NCBI GenBank assembly: GCA_024641505.1
Contig: JAHECY010000001.1
Coordinates: 124,001-188,000, forward strand
Reading direction: 5' to 3'
DNA length: 64,000 nt
Source: Gammaproteobacteria bacterium
GTDB lineage: Bacteria > Pseudomonadota > Gammaproteobacteria > SG8-11
Shown: one piece after another, positions 1-8,511 of the stretch
How positions within the stretch are numbered: the stretch's first letter is position 1
Layout: the number at the start of each line of letters is the position of its first letter
Translations under genes and position numbers: made by a program
The notes under the pieces: generated by a model
The model's input: the letters and a program-made list of their open reading frames with translations, nothing else
The model's database searches: none
What the model was told of the DNA's origin: nothing

Positions 1-1184
1 AATATTCAAACATCAAACGGAACAGGGATGCCGCCACCTCCGGCAAAGATGCGCCGGCATCCTTAACGCAAGCGGAAAATCCTGGTAGCCCTGAAACATC
101 CGGTGACAATGTCGCCGTGGCACCTGATAAGGCGAGTATGGAAGATCCTGATAATGAGACTGTCACAGCTGATGTAACGACTAGCGATTTCGGGAATATA
201 CTGAATAGTGCAGCTGATGTCATGGAGCCCTCGGCATTGGTAGATGCGCAATCCACCCCTGTAGAAAATTCAGATGTCTTTGACTCAGCTGATCATAATG
301 ACAGAGATTCGCCGTCAGACGAAATGCAATTACCGAATTCTTATCGATTAGACGCCAGCGCATTAGCAGGGCGAGAGTCGTTTACTGCAAACCATTCCAT
401 GGTAAACCCCGCATCCGGCGACTCTGCCAGGTCCCGTTTTGATGGACGCCAAACGAGTCGAAGTGGATCACTGCAAGTGGCCGTTGCCGAATTACCGCAA
501 ACGCAGAAAAAGCCATTGGAACCTGTTGTTATGTTGCAATCGAATCTGCATCGTGACGTGTTGACAGAAGCGGTTTCGGGCACAAATGAGGATGTCGTTT
601 CTGGCACGGGATTGGACGCGAGTGCGGATACGGGTGTTGGAACGGATCGGCAGCAAACCAACCAAAATATGTCGGGCCAATTATCACCAGACCAGTCAAC
701 TACCGCCAAGAATTCCTCGGATCAGCTGCGGCAAAATTTCACTATTTTACAGCCGGCTGGAAGCCAAGCATGGAGGGAACATTTTGGCGATAGAATTGTG
801 TTTCTGGTCAAGAACGGTGTACCAGAGGCTGGTTTAGCGCTCAACCCTCCACATCTAGGGCCACTGGAAGTAAAAATCAGTTTGGTGAATGATCAGGTGA
901 ATATTACATTTTCAGCGAATTCTCATGTTACCCGTGAGATTCTTGAACAAGCTTTGCCGAGGCTGAAAGAATTGCTGAGTGATGCCGGCATTGGTATGGG
1001 AGAGGTTGACATTTCAGGTCATTCTGATCAATCTGGTAACCATCAACGTTCTTTAGCAAAACGTTTTGGCGACAATAATACGAACATCGACGGCAAACGA
1101 AATGCAGAATCAAGCGGGCACATCGAGAGCATCGAAGGCAGCATCGAAAACGCGTCTCCTGGGTTGCTCAACATATATGTGTAA
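1..1184 (+). CDS. fliK: Flagellar hook-length control protein FliK, 3' part
   Basis: C-terminal part of the exported ruler protein that sets hook length and then contacts FlhB to switch export from hook to filament subunits. The frame is open from base 3 with no start in view, so the N-terminus lies outside the window. The first 230 or so visible residues are low-complexity (Ser, Asp, Thr, Gln), as expected of the unfolded ruler. The last 110 hold the conserved Flg_hook domain: LNPPHLGPLEVKI, then a strand like NITFSAN, then the helix REILEQALPRLKELL. In pseudomonad-type gene order fliL follows directly; here it lies 10.6 kb downstream behind a chemosensory cluster. The family is clear; the length and start of the full protein are unknown. 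Confidence 0.93.
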   Translation, partial: YSNIKRNRDAATSGKDAPASLTQAENPGSPETSGDNVAVAPDKASMEDPDNETVTADVTTSDFGNILNSAADVMEPSALVDAQSTPVENSDVFDSADHNDRDSPSDEMQLPNSYRLDASALAGRESFTANHSMVNPASGDSARSRFDGRQTSRSGSLQVAVAELPQTQKKPLEPVVMLQSNLHRDVLTEAVSGTNEDVVSGTGLDASADTGVGTDRQQTNQNMSGQLSPDQSTTAKNSSDQLRQNFTILQPAGSQAWREHFGDRIVFLVKNGVPEAGLALNPPHLGPLEVKISLVNDQVNITFSANSHVTREILEQALPRLKELLSDAGIGMGEVDISGHSDQSGNHQRSLAKRFGDNNTNIDGKRNAESSGHIESIEGSIENASPGLLNIYV

Positions 1185-1535
1185 GCAACGATATTAATGG
1201 TAACGGTTTACCAAGTGCACGGCGCCGTGTTTCTCCGTATATAACCTTCTATTGATCCACAGTTGAGTGCCACGCCCGGTTCTATCGGTTTACAGTCCAT
1301 CCGTGGGCCCTATGTTTGTAAAGTCTGTTCTGTAAAACGTCAGAAAGTGTGTATTTAAACACCGCTAGAGCGTTGATTTCCGTAGTTCACAATTTTTCAC
1401 CCGATAAATTTCAATACTCGTTCAAATACCGGGACGGTATACCGATAGAAGATCAGACGTTTCATGAATCAATATTAGCGAATATTTTCCGTGGTATGTT
1501 GATGCTCGATTATAAGCAGAGTCTGGGGCTTGCGG
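1185..1535. other. Intergenic gap between fliK and the STAS gene
   Basis: About 350 bases without a convincing gene. It contains a perfect 12-base palindrome, CACGGCGCCGTG at 1218-1229, followed by TTTC, which could form a weak terminator for fliK but has no real loop or T-run. A 75-codon GTG frame (1349-1576) runs through the second half and into the STAS gene; it resembles no family I know and has only a weak ribosome site. The promoter of the first chemosensory cluster probably lies here, but no clear sigma-70, sigma-54 or sigma-28 pair could be picked. Confidence 0.4.
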
Positions 1536-1823
1536 ATGAACAATACTGTAAAAATAGAATTATCGCCATTTGTTGAGATTAGTGACGTTGTCAATATGAT
1601 GGCAAAATTGAAAAATTCTGTGAAGGAAGAAGGTGCGAATATTGTCCTGTGTGCAGGGGCAGTTGAGCGTATTGATACCGCCTCGTTGCAATTGCTGGCG
1701 TCATTCATCAGTTATGCGCAGGCGCACAACTTTAACGTGTCCTGGGATAGTGTCAGCGAACAGGCCAAAAGGGCGGCTTGGCTTACAGGTATGAACGATA
1801 ATCTGTTACTGGCGGAAGCTTGA
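1536..1823 (+). CDS. STAS-domain protein (anti-sigma-factor-antagonist type, HsbA/RsbV-like)
   Basis: Single-domain STAS protein of 95 residues. The family includes SpoIIAA, RsbV and pseudomonad HsbA, cytoplasmic switch proteins that bind a partner depending on phosphorylation at one Ser/Thr. The signature loop here is RIDTASLQLLAS, so the phospho-acceptor expected by homology is Thr48, right after Asp47. ATG 1536 is chosen over a TTG two codons upstream because GGGG lies a few bases before it. It heads the first chemosensory cluster, and a REC-PP2C-HATPase protein that could phosphorylate and dephosphorylate it closes the same cluster. Such STAS proteins also occur beside che genes without a known role, so the partner is inferred. 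Confidence 0.8.
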   Translation: MNNTVKIELSPFVEISDVVNMMAKLKNSVKEEGANIVLCAGAVERIDTASLQLLASFISYAQAHNFNVSWDSVSEQAKRAAWLTGMNDNLLLAEA

Positions 1824-1863
1824 AGTTTTGGATCAGTAACCGGGAACGATACGGAGTATGGTA

Positions 1864-2226
1864 ATGAGTAGCATTCTTGTGGTAGATGACTCGGCCTCCA
1901 TGAGGCAAATGGTTGTTTTTACGTTAAAGGGAGCGGGTTACGAGGTGGAGGAAGCAGTAGACGGCATGGATGCGTTAAAAAAGGCCAAATTGCGGTCATT
2001 TAATATAGTGGTGACTGACGTCAATATGCCGAATATGGATGGGATTTCGCTAATCAAGGAGTTGCGTGGCCTTAATGACTACAGGTTCACTCCATTGTTG
2101 ATGTTAACTACGGAGTCCGGTGCAGACAAAAAACAGGAAGGTAAAGCAGCGGGCGCGACTGGTTGGATGGTAAAGCCGTTCAATCCGGAACAATTGCTTG
2201 CCACCATTAAAAAAGTTATTGGCTGA
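1864..2226 (+). CDS. cheY: Chemotaxis response regulator CheY (cluster 1)
   Basis: Stand-alone receiver domain of 120 residues, the diffusible output or phosphate-sink regulator phosphorylated by CheA. The acidic pair is in ILVVDDSAS, the phospho-acceptor Asp is in VVTDVNMPNMDG, the switch Thr is in LLMLTTES, and the conserved Lys is in MVKPF. ATG 1864 is chosen over ATG 1858 because GGAG lies 7 bases before it and only one base before the upstream codon; MSSILVVDDSASMRQMV also matches the usual start of this subgroup. It differs clearly from the second CheY (DDFSTMRRI type), which looks like the flagellar-motor CheY, so this one may serve a different output or act as a sink. Confidence 0.93.
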   Translation: MSSILVVDDSASMRQMVVFTLKGAGYEVEEAVDGMDALKKAKLRSFNIVVTDVNMPNMDGISLIKELRGLNDYRFTPLLMLTTESGADKKQEGKAAGATGWMVKPFNPEQLLATIKKVIG

Positions 2227-2264
2227 TATAGGAAGCCTGTTGAAAAGGAGCGTGGGTTTACATT

Positions 2265-4286
2265 ATGAGTATTGATATCAGTCAATTTTTGCATACCTTC
2301 TTTGAGGAAAGCTTTGAAGGTTTGGATGCGATGGAAAACAACTTGCTGCATATGGACGTGAATTCCTGCGATGTAGAAGAAATCAATACCATCTTTCGTG
2401 TAGCTCATTCGGTCAAAGGCGGCGCGGCGACATTCGGTTTGAAGGCCGTAGCGGAATTTACCCATTCGATGGAAACCCTGCTGGATCAGATACGTGGGGG
2501 TGAAAAAACATTGAGCGATGAGGGGGTTGACGTTTTATTACGCTCGGTAGATGTTTTACGTTCCATGTTGGCAAATTCAAAAGCGGGAAACGAGCTTGAC
2601 TTTATTGAAAGTGAAGAAATAAAAAAGCGGCTGGATGAATTGCTTGACAAGGGGTCAAGTAAAAAGACTGTTATGAAACCCGTCGTGGAAAGAAAAGATG
2701 ATCAACAGATTACCAATTGGGAAATTAAGTTTATCCCCGAAACAGGGTTGTTTAAGAGCGGTAATGACCCGGTGCGGATGTTCAGGGGGCTGTCTGAATT
2801 GGGAATCATGGAAGCCACAGTAAACGCAGAATCACTTCCTGATTTTGAATCTTTGAACCCAGAGGAGTGTCATCTGAGTTGGGATATCACAATCAGCGGT
2901 AAGATCAGTAAAGAGCAAATAGCAGAGATATTCGAGTGGGTAGCAGACGATTGTAAACTCACGATAACTTCCGTAGAGGAAGAAGCAACAGCGCAGCTCG
3001 TAGAAAATATGGTTCCGGAAGATGTAAAAATAGTAGTTCCGATTGTAAAGCCCATGCCTGGCAAGGAAGGACGTGCAACTCAGACAGAATCCGCTTCGAT
3101 TCGCGTTAGTATCGACAAAGTTGATGATCTTATTAACATGGTTGGAGAATTGGTTATCACACAATCCATGCTCGGGCAACTTGGGCAGGATTTTGAAATG
3201 TCTAAAATCGAAAAGTTATCCGATGGCCTGGCTCAGTTGGAACGAAACACCCGAGAGCTCCAGGAAAGTGTGATGCGTATCCGTATGTTACCGATTAGTT
3301 TTGTATTTCAGAGGTTTCCACGAATAGTGCGCGATCTAAGTACCAAACTCGGTAAGAAAGTAGAATTAATTATGAATGGGGAAAGCACCGAACTGGATAA
3401 AACGGTGATGGAAAAAATAGGTGACCCGTTGGTGCATCTGGTACGAAATTCTCTTGACCATGGTATTGAGATGCCGGAGATGCGGCGAAAATCCGGTAAA
3501 GACGAAATCGGCCTGATAACTCTGAATGCGTTTCACCAAGGCGGTAACATTGTTATCGAAATTATCGATGATGGTAAGGGACTGGACAAAGCTAAGATTC
3601 TGGAAAAGGCCAGGGCTCGTGGTTTGGTTGGAAGCGATGAGGATTTTGGGGATGACAAGGTAGCAGATTTAATTTTTGCGCCAGGGTTGTCAACTGCGGA
3701 GGTCGTCAGTGACGTATCCGGGCGCGGTGTCGGCATGGATGTGGTACGGAAAAATATTAAATCATTAGGCGGGAATGTTGAGGTGCGAACCGAAGCCGGC
3801 AAGGGCAGTAGGTTCACCATTCGGTTACCGTTAACGCTGGCGATCCTGGATGGTCAGTTGGTCCGGGTTGGTGAGGAAACTTACATTGTACCGTTGGTTT
3901 CAATAATAGAGACTCTGCAAATCAAGAAAAAATATATCAACGACATCGCCGGCAAAGCGCAGATGTACCGACTGCGCGAAGATTATATTCCAATTATTCG
4001 TCTTTATCAGTCGTTTGGATTGAAGCCGGATCAAGAGCATCTTGAAAATGGTCTGTTGGTTGTGGTTGAAGGTGATGGGCAAAAAGCCGGCCTGTTCGTC
4101 GATGATTTATTGAGTCAGCAGCAAGTAGTAATAAAAAGTCTGGAAACGAATTTTCAAAAAGTACAGGGTCTCTCGGGAGCGACTATTCTGGGAGATGGTA
4201 CGGTCGCATTGATACTTGATATATCGGGATTATTGGCTTCTGCAAAAGACAGTGCTCAGATGCAAGCCTCCGGCGCGGCGGCCTAG
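2265..4286 (+). CDS. cheA: Chemotaxis histidine kinase CheA (cluster 1, with P2 domain)
   Basis: Sensor kinase of 673 residues with all five classical modules. P1 has the phospho-accepting His48 in AHSVKGGAATFG. A folded P2-like CheY-binding segment lies at about 148-245 (starting WEIKFIPETGLF). P3 dimerisation starts near 275. P4 kinase has the N box HLVRNSLDHGIE, G1 DDGKGLD and G2 GRGVGMDVV. The P5 CheW-like domain begins near 526. GGAG precedes ATG 2265 by about 16 bases. Inside the cell it should form an array with the CheW that follows it and with receptors encoded elsewhere. The second CheA in the window lacks P2, so the two kinases probably find their regulators differently. Confidence 0.96.
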   Translation: MSIDISQFLHTFFEESFEGLDAMENNLLHMDVNSCDVEEINTIFRVAHSVKGGAATFGLKAVAEFTHSMETLLDQIRGGEKTLSDEGVDVLLRSVDVLRSMLANSKAGNELDFIESEEIKKRLDELLDKGSSKKTVMKPVVERKDDQQITNWEIKFIPETGLFKSGNDPVRMFRGLSELGIMEATVNAESLPDFESLNPEECHLSWDITISGKISKEQIAEIFEWVADDCKLTITSVEEEATAQLVENMVPEDVKIVVPIVKPMPGKEGRATQTESASIRVSIDKVDDLINMVGELVITQSMLGQLGQDFEMSKIEKLSDGLAQLERNTRELQESVMRIRMLPISFVFQRFPRIVRDLSTKLGKKVELIMNGESTELDKTVMEKIGDPLVHLVRNSLDHGIEMPEMRRKSGKDEIGLITLNAFHQGGNIVIEIIDDGKGLDKAKILEKARARGLVGSDEDFGDDKVADLIFAPGLSTAEVVSDVSGRGVGMDVVRKNIKSLGGNVEVRTEAGKGSRFTIRLPLTLAILDGQLVRVGEETYIVPLVSIIETLQIKKKYINDIAGKAQMYRLREDYIPIIRLYQSFGLKPDQEHLENGLLVVVEGDGQKAGLFVDDLLSQQQVVIKSLETNFQKVQGLSGATILGDGTVALILDISGLLASAKDSAQMQASGAAA

Positions 4287-4315
4287 ATGTTAAAAAACTG
4301 GCGGAAAAATAAGTC

Positions 4316-4840
4316 ATGAGAAGCGAAAACAACGGTAGTGACGTATCCTATAGTGCTGCAGACACCCAGGCCGACGGACAGGGCCAATATTTGACATTTA
4401 TTCTTGCTGGTGAAGAATATGGTGTGGATATTCTTCGCGTACAGGAGATAAAAGGATGGGATACCGTGACGCCAATTCCGAATACTCCCTCATACATAAA
4501 GGGCGTAATCAACCTGCGTGGCACCATTGTTCCGATCGTGGATTTGCGTACCAGGTTCGGTATGGTATCGATCGAATATGGACCGACAACCGTCGTAATA
4601 GTTTTAAGGACCACTACAGTCACCGGGTCAACCATACTGGGAATTGTGGTAGACGGAGTTTCAGAGGTTTACAACATAAGGCAGGAAGAAATCAAGGAGC
4701 CGCCACAAATGGGTAAAGAGGCGGACATTCGTTTTGTTTACGGTCTGGCAACAATCGAAGAAAAAATGATTATTCTGATGGACGTTGATCAGGTGCTTAA
4801 TGAAAAGGAAATGGCTGTCGTAGAAAAATTAGTCGCCTAG
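4316..4840 (+). CDS. cheW: Chemotaxis coupling protein CheW (cluster 1)
   Basis: Adaptor of 174 residues that joins chemoreceptors to the P5 domain of CheA. After a short acidic N-terminus come the two SH3-like beta barrels: YLTFILAGEEYGVDILRVQEI, the conserved TPIPNTPSYIKGVINLRGTIVPIVDLR block, and the closing GLATIEEKMIILMDVD segment. It starts 30 bases after cheA and is followed closely by the ParA-type gene. The full conserved core makes a coupling role for the cheA just upstream very likely. No chemoreceptor gene lies next to it. Confidence 0.95.
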   Translation: MRSENNGSDVSYSAADTQADGQGQYLTFILAGEEYGVDILRVQEIKGWDTVTPIPNTPSYIKGVINLRGTIVPIVDLRTRFGMVSIEYGPTTVVIVLRTTTVTGSTILGIVVDGVSEVYNIRQEEIKEPPQMGKEADIRFVYGLATIEEKMIILMDVDQVLNEKEMAVVEKLVA

Positions 4841-4853
4841 TCAGGAGTGAAAA

Positions 4854-5633
4854 GTGAAAATTCTCGCCGTTATGAACCAAAAGGGTGGTGTAGGAAAGAC
4901 GACGACGGCAGGCAGCATGGCGCACGAACTGGCGCGCATCGGACATCGAGTACTGGTCATGGATTTGGATCCTCAAGGTCACCTAACGGATAGTTTTGGC
5001 GTCAAAAGCAAGTCCGGGCCAGGTACCGCGGAAATTCTCAATGGCTGCCTGGGTGTTCACGACTTGGCATCTCAAATTCGCGATAGTTTGTTTATGATCA
5101 AGGGTAACCGCGGTCTGATGGGGCTAGAAGGCCGCGTTGGTGAAGGCATGGTATCATATTTAAAACTACATCATGCACTTCATGACATTAACGTAACGTA
5201 TGACTACGTTATTCTTGACTGTCCTCCCTCCAGTGGATTTATCTCTCTTAACGCATTGTTTGCCTCAGATGAGATAGTGATGCCGATAACCGGCGACTAT
5301 CTGGCGCTGCATGGTGCTGCTGGATTTCTCAATATTTTGCAGAGAATACGGCAGATAAGAAAACGGGAAATGAAACATTGGATCGTGTTGACGAGATTTC
5401 AGCCGCGAAGGAAGCTTGCCATGGAGGTGCGCAATAAAATAATGGAACATTATCCGCAGCACGTATTGGCAACTGTGGTACGCGAGAACGTGGCGCTCGC
5501 CGAGTGTCCCGGTTTTGGCCTTTCGATTTTTGAATATGCGGCTGCTAGTACCGGCGCCGCCGATTATTCAGCTTTGGTGCTTGACTACTTACATGGTAAT
5601 ACCATGAAAACCTGTAGCGCTAACGTCGCTTAG
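4854..5633 (+). CDS. ParA/MinD-family ATPase inside che cluster 1 (PpfA-like by context)
   Basis: P-loop ATPase of 259 residues of the family that moves or positions cargo on the nucleoid or at the pole. The deviant Walker A is KGGVGKTT (Lys10 and Lys15), the Walker A' region is VLVMDLDPQG, and the switch segment is YVILDCPPSSG. The GTG start at 4854 has AGGAG six bases upstream. Lying between cheW and cheR, it resembles in position PpfA of Rhodobacter, which distributes a cytoplasmic chemosensory array, rather than a plasmid ParA; there is no ParB or parS-like gene beside it. The sequence is also close to Soj-type proteins, so the cargo is inferred from context. Confidence 0.85.
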   Translation: MKILAVMNQKGGVGKTTTAGSMAHELARIGHRVLVMDLDPQGHLTDSFGVKSKSGPGTAEILNGCLGVHDLASQIRDSLFMIKGNRGLMGLEGRVGEGMVSYLKLHHALHDINVTYDYVILDCPPSSGFISLNALFASDEIVMPITGDYLALHGAAGFLNILQRIRQIRKREMKHWIVLTRFQPRRKLAMEVRNKIMEHYPQHVLATVVRENVALAECPGFGLSIFEYAAASTGAADYSALVLDYLHGNTMKTCSANVA

Positions 5634-5707
5634 TGTTTTACTGGATCAAATTACGAATAAATATTCGTTGAAGGCAGCATATTAAACTCTTAAGAGCATG
5701 TGTCTAA

Positions 5708-6544
5708 ATGGAAAAACAGAGAGAATTTTATTTTACGGACAAAGATTTCGATTCCATACGTAAACTTGTCTATGAACGCACCGGAATTAATTTGTCAACC
5801 GCAAAGCGGGATATGGTTTACAGTCGTCTGGTACGACGGCTTCGGCAGCTTGGTCTGGAAAAATTTTCGGATTATACGGACATGTTGCACGAAGGAGATG
5901 ATCATGAATTGGTGCAGTTTACCAATGCATTAACGACAAATTTGACGTCATTTTTCCGAGAACCACACCACTTCATATATTTGGGCAAGACCATCATTCC
6001 ATATTTACTGCAGAATAACAAAAACACTCGACGCATCAGAGTGTGGTCGGCGGGATGCTCTACTGGCGAAGAACCCTACTCAATCGCTATAACTTTGTTG
6101 GAAAACATACCGCGCATTAGAGAGTGGGATATCAAAATACTAGCCACCGACCTGGATTCAAATGTTCTGGAGAAAGCACGCAAAGGCATCTATCAGGCGG
6201 ATCGGGTTCGCGATCTCGATGCGAAAGTTGTTCGTGACTGGTTTAGTAAGGAGTCAGACGGAAGCGCGCAGTATGTAAAAATAAGAGAAGATGCGCGTCA
6301 GCTCATTACCTTTAACCAGTTAAATCTTATGGAAAAGTGGCCGATGAAGGGAAGCTTTGACGTAATATTTTGCAGGAACGTCGTTATTTATTTTGACAAA
6401 GAAACTCAGAAAGTTCTGTTTGACCGCTATGCCGATGCGCTCACGGTTGATGGGCATATATTTTTAGGCCACTCAGAGACGATGTACAAGGTCAGTGACA
6501 GGTTTGATCTAATAGGTCAAACGATGTACAGGAGAAAACGATGA
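5708..6544 (+). CDS. cheR: Chemoreceptor methyltransferase CheR
   Basis: S-adenosylmethionine-dependent methyltransferase (278 residues) that methylates glutamates on chemoreceptors during adaptation. An all-helical CheR_N domain (about 1-80) precedes the catalytic domain with the SAM-binding motif VWSAGCSTGEEPYSIAI and the family motif FCRNVVIYFD. It is the only cheR in the window, so it may serve both chemosensory arrays unless another lies elsewhere. No TPR tail or pentapeptide-binding extension is attached. The 74-base gap before it holds AAGAGC upstream of ATG 5708. Confidence 0.95.
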   Translation: MEKQREFYFTDKDFDSIRKLVYERTGINLSTAKRDMVYSRLVRRLRQLGLEKFSDYTDMLHEGDDHELVQFTNALTTNLTSFFREPHHFIYLGKTIIPYLLQNNKNTRRIRVWSAGCSTGEEPYSIAITLLENIPRIREWDIKILATDLDSNVLEKARKGIYQADRVRDLDAKVVRDWFSKESDGSAQYVKIREDARQLITFNQLNLMEKWPMKGSFDVIFCRNVVIYFDKETQKVLFDRYADALTVDGHIFLGHSETMYKVSDRFDLIGQTMYRRKR

Positions 6545-6570
6545 ACGCGGAAAGTATCGAGATATTTTGA

Positions 6571-7209
6571 ATGATTAAGATGCAAAAAGTGGACTTGCCT
6601 GCGCCGTTACCAAGTTTCAGGGGCATTAATCGATATTGGGATAACGAACGCGAAATAGTCGTGGCAAAAATACTGCCTGGGGAGTATTACGTGACGGTGA
6701 TGGACGAGGGTGTGGCGACGGTGCTAGGGTCGTGTATTTCCGCATGCGTTCGCGATCGTAATCTTAATATCGGTGGCATGAATCACTTCATGTTACCGGC
6801 TAACAGGGAACAAAGCCTTGGGGATACCAGAATAGATATAAGCGCCTCAAATCGTTACGGGAATTATGCCATGGAATCGTTGATAAACGATATTTTGAAG
6901 AATGGCGGCAAGCGAGTTAATCTGGAAATAAAAATAGTGGGCGGCGGCAGGATTCTGGAAAAAATGACCAATATCGGTTTGATGAATATAGATTTTGTGA
7001 AGCATTATATTCAGGACGAGGCACTAAATCTTGTCGGAGAGGATGTGGGTGACATTTACCCGCGAAAGGTTCTGTACTTTCCCAGCACCGGTCGATTGTT
7101 GGTAAAACGACTGCGGTCACTGCATAACAACTCCATTATCGAACGCGAAAGCTCATACTCGAAAGTGTTGGAAAGTTCAAAGATCGGCGGCGACGTGGAA
7201 TTGTTTTAG
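6571..7209 (+). CDS. cheD: Chemoreceptor glutamine deamidase CheD
   Basis: CheD removes the amide from receptor glutamines, making sites for CheR and CheB. The catalytic Cys55 lies in [13 protein letters not shown] and the His72 17 residues later in GGMNHFMLP, the spacing seen in characterised CheDs; Thr50 is the likely third residue. The 212-residue length is within the usual range, with a longer N-terminus than the shortest members. A nine-codon frame overlaps the cheR stop and ends right before ATG 6571; it is probably not a gene. The order cheR-cheD-cheB is a standard adaptation module. Confidence 0.95.
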   Translation: MIKMQKVDLPAPLPSFRGINRYWDNEREIVVAKILPGEYYVTVMDEGVATVLGSCISACVRDRNLNIGGMNHFMLPANREQSLGDTRIDISASNRYGNYAMESLINDILKNGGKRVNLEIKIVGGGRILEKMTNIGLMNIDFVKHYIQDEALNLVGEDVGDIYPRKVLYFPSTGRLLVKRLRSLHNNSIIERESSYSKVLESSKIGGDVELF

Positions 7210-7219
7210 GAAGACTTGT

Positions 7220-8311
7220 ATGTCAGATAAGAAAAGAATACGCGTGCTGATATGCGATGATTCGGCATTAATCAGACAAATACTCACAAAAATAATCAGT
7301 TCGGACAATAATCTTGAAGTGGTCGGGTCAGCACATGATCCCTATATGGCCCGGGAATTAATTAAGGAATTGAATCCTGACGTATTAACACTGGATGTTG
7401 AAATGCCAAAAATGGATGGGGTAACGTTTCTTCGTAATTTGATGCGACTACGCCCCATGCCGGTGGTAATGATTTCGTCGCTTACGGAAAAAGGCGCAAA
7501 TATCACTCTGCAGGCACTCGAGTTCGGAGCCGTTGACTTTGTCGCCAAGCCAAAGTTGGATGTGCACAACACATTGGGGCAGTATGCAGAGGAAATCATA
7601 GCAAAAATAAAGATGGCGGCGAAAGTTAACATATCGAAACTTTCAGCAGATGCAACGAACCTGAAAGTCACACCTAAATTGAGTGCCGATGCCATATTGG
7701 AAAAGAACAGTGGCAAGCAATTCCTGAAAACCACGGACAAGATTATAGCCTTGGGCGCATCAACAGGTGGCACGGAGGCAATTAAGGAAGTGTTGCAACG
7801 CTTGCCTGCGGGTACTCCCGGTATCGTAATTACCCAACACATACCGGAAGCCTTCAGTGGTCCATTTGCGCGTCGAATGAACAATTGTTCCGATATGACC
7901 GTATTTGAAGCGTCTGATGGCCAGCAGATTTTGCCGGGGCATGTTTATATCGCGCCGGGTAACAAGCATTTGGTAATAGAACGCAGTGGTGCACGCTATA
8001 TATGCAAACTTCATGACGGCCCACCCGTTAATCGTCATAAACCCAGCGTTGATGTGATGTTTAGATCCGTCGCCCAGAATGTGGGATTCAATGCTATCGG
8101 CGTTATTCTCACCGGTATGGGAGACGATGGCGCGCGTGGTATGAAGGAGATGAAAGATCAGGGGGCGCCAACTATCGCTCAGGATGAGAAATCGAGTGTT
8201 GTATGGGGAATGCCAGGGGAAGCGGTCAAATGTGGTGGTGTCGATAGTATTCTGGATTTGTACGATATTCCGGCCAAAATACTGAACCTCGTAAAATATC
8301 ATGGAAATTAG
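7220..8311 (+). CDS. cheB: Chemoreceptor methylesterase/deamidase CheB
   Basis: Two-domain adaptation enzyme of 363 residues. The N-terminal receiver carries the expected phospho-acceptor Asp59 ([11 protein letters not shown]). After a linker, the esterase domain shows the catalytic triad motifs [12 protein letters not shown] (Ser), [10 protein letters not shown] (His) and [11 protein letters not shown] (Asp). Phosphorylation by CheA relieves the block by the receiver. A GGAAG ribosome site lies eight bases before ATG 7220. This is the only cheB seen; the second che cluster, where cheB normally follows cheA, lacks one. Confidence 0.96.
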   Translation: MSDKKRIRVLICDDSALIRQILTKIISSDNNLEVVGSAHDPYMARELIKELNPDVLTLDVEMPKMDGVTFLRNLMRLRPMPVVMISSLTEKGANITLQALEFGAVDFVAKPKLDVHNTLGQYAEEIIAKIKMAAKVNISKLSADATNLKVTPKLSADAILEKNSGKQFLKTTDKIIALGASTGGTEAIKEVLQRLPAGTPGIVITQHIPEAFSGPFARRMNNCSDMTVFEASDGQQILPGHVYIAPGNKHLVIERSGARYICKLHDGPPVNRHKPSVDVMFRSVAQNVGFNAIGVILTGMGDDGARGMKEMKDQGAPTIAQDEKSSVVWGMPGEAVKCGGVDSILDLYDIPAKILNLVKYHGN

Positions 8312-8511
8312 ACTTGTCACAATCACCTGTCGTCACCGACAGACCCATTAATAAAAAGCAATTCAATACGGGTTACAATCGCAAATCATATTCGTATTAG
8401 GTCGAAGGTGTGGTTAAGTTCCATGTACTTTCGGCGATGCAACTGTCAAAATAATGCCTGAATTAACAATTGGTATTCCCGGCAACCAACGAAATATTCA
8501 AGCAAATCGAT

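Noticed and set aside
1400-1450. Sigma-28-like elements (CCCGATAA, ACCGATAG) before the first che cluster
   Set aside because: The -10-like octamers have no TAAA-type -35 at the right distance.
1349-1576. 75-codon GTG frame between fliK and the STAS gene
   Set aside because: Weak ribosome site, no family resemblance, and a 40-base overlap with the well-supported STAS gene in another frame.
8327-8342. CTGTCG-TCAC-CGACAG hairpin after cheB as terminator
   Set aside because: Only six base pairs and no T-run; probably chance or a weak structure.
8405-8440. Sigma-28-like TAAGTTCC ... GGCGATGC before the HsbR-like gene
   Set aside because: Spacing is nearly right but only about five of eight -10 bases match.
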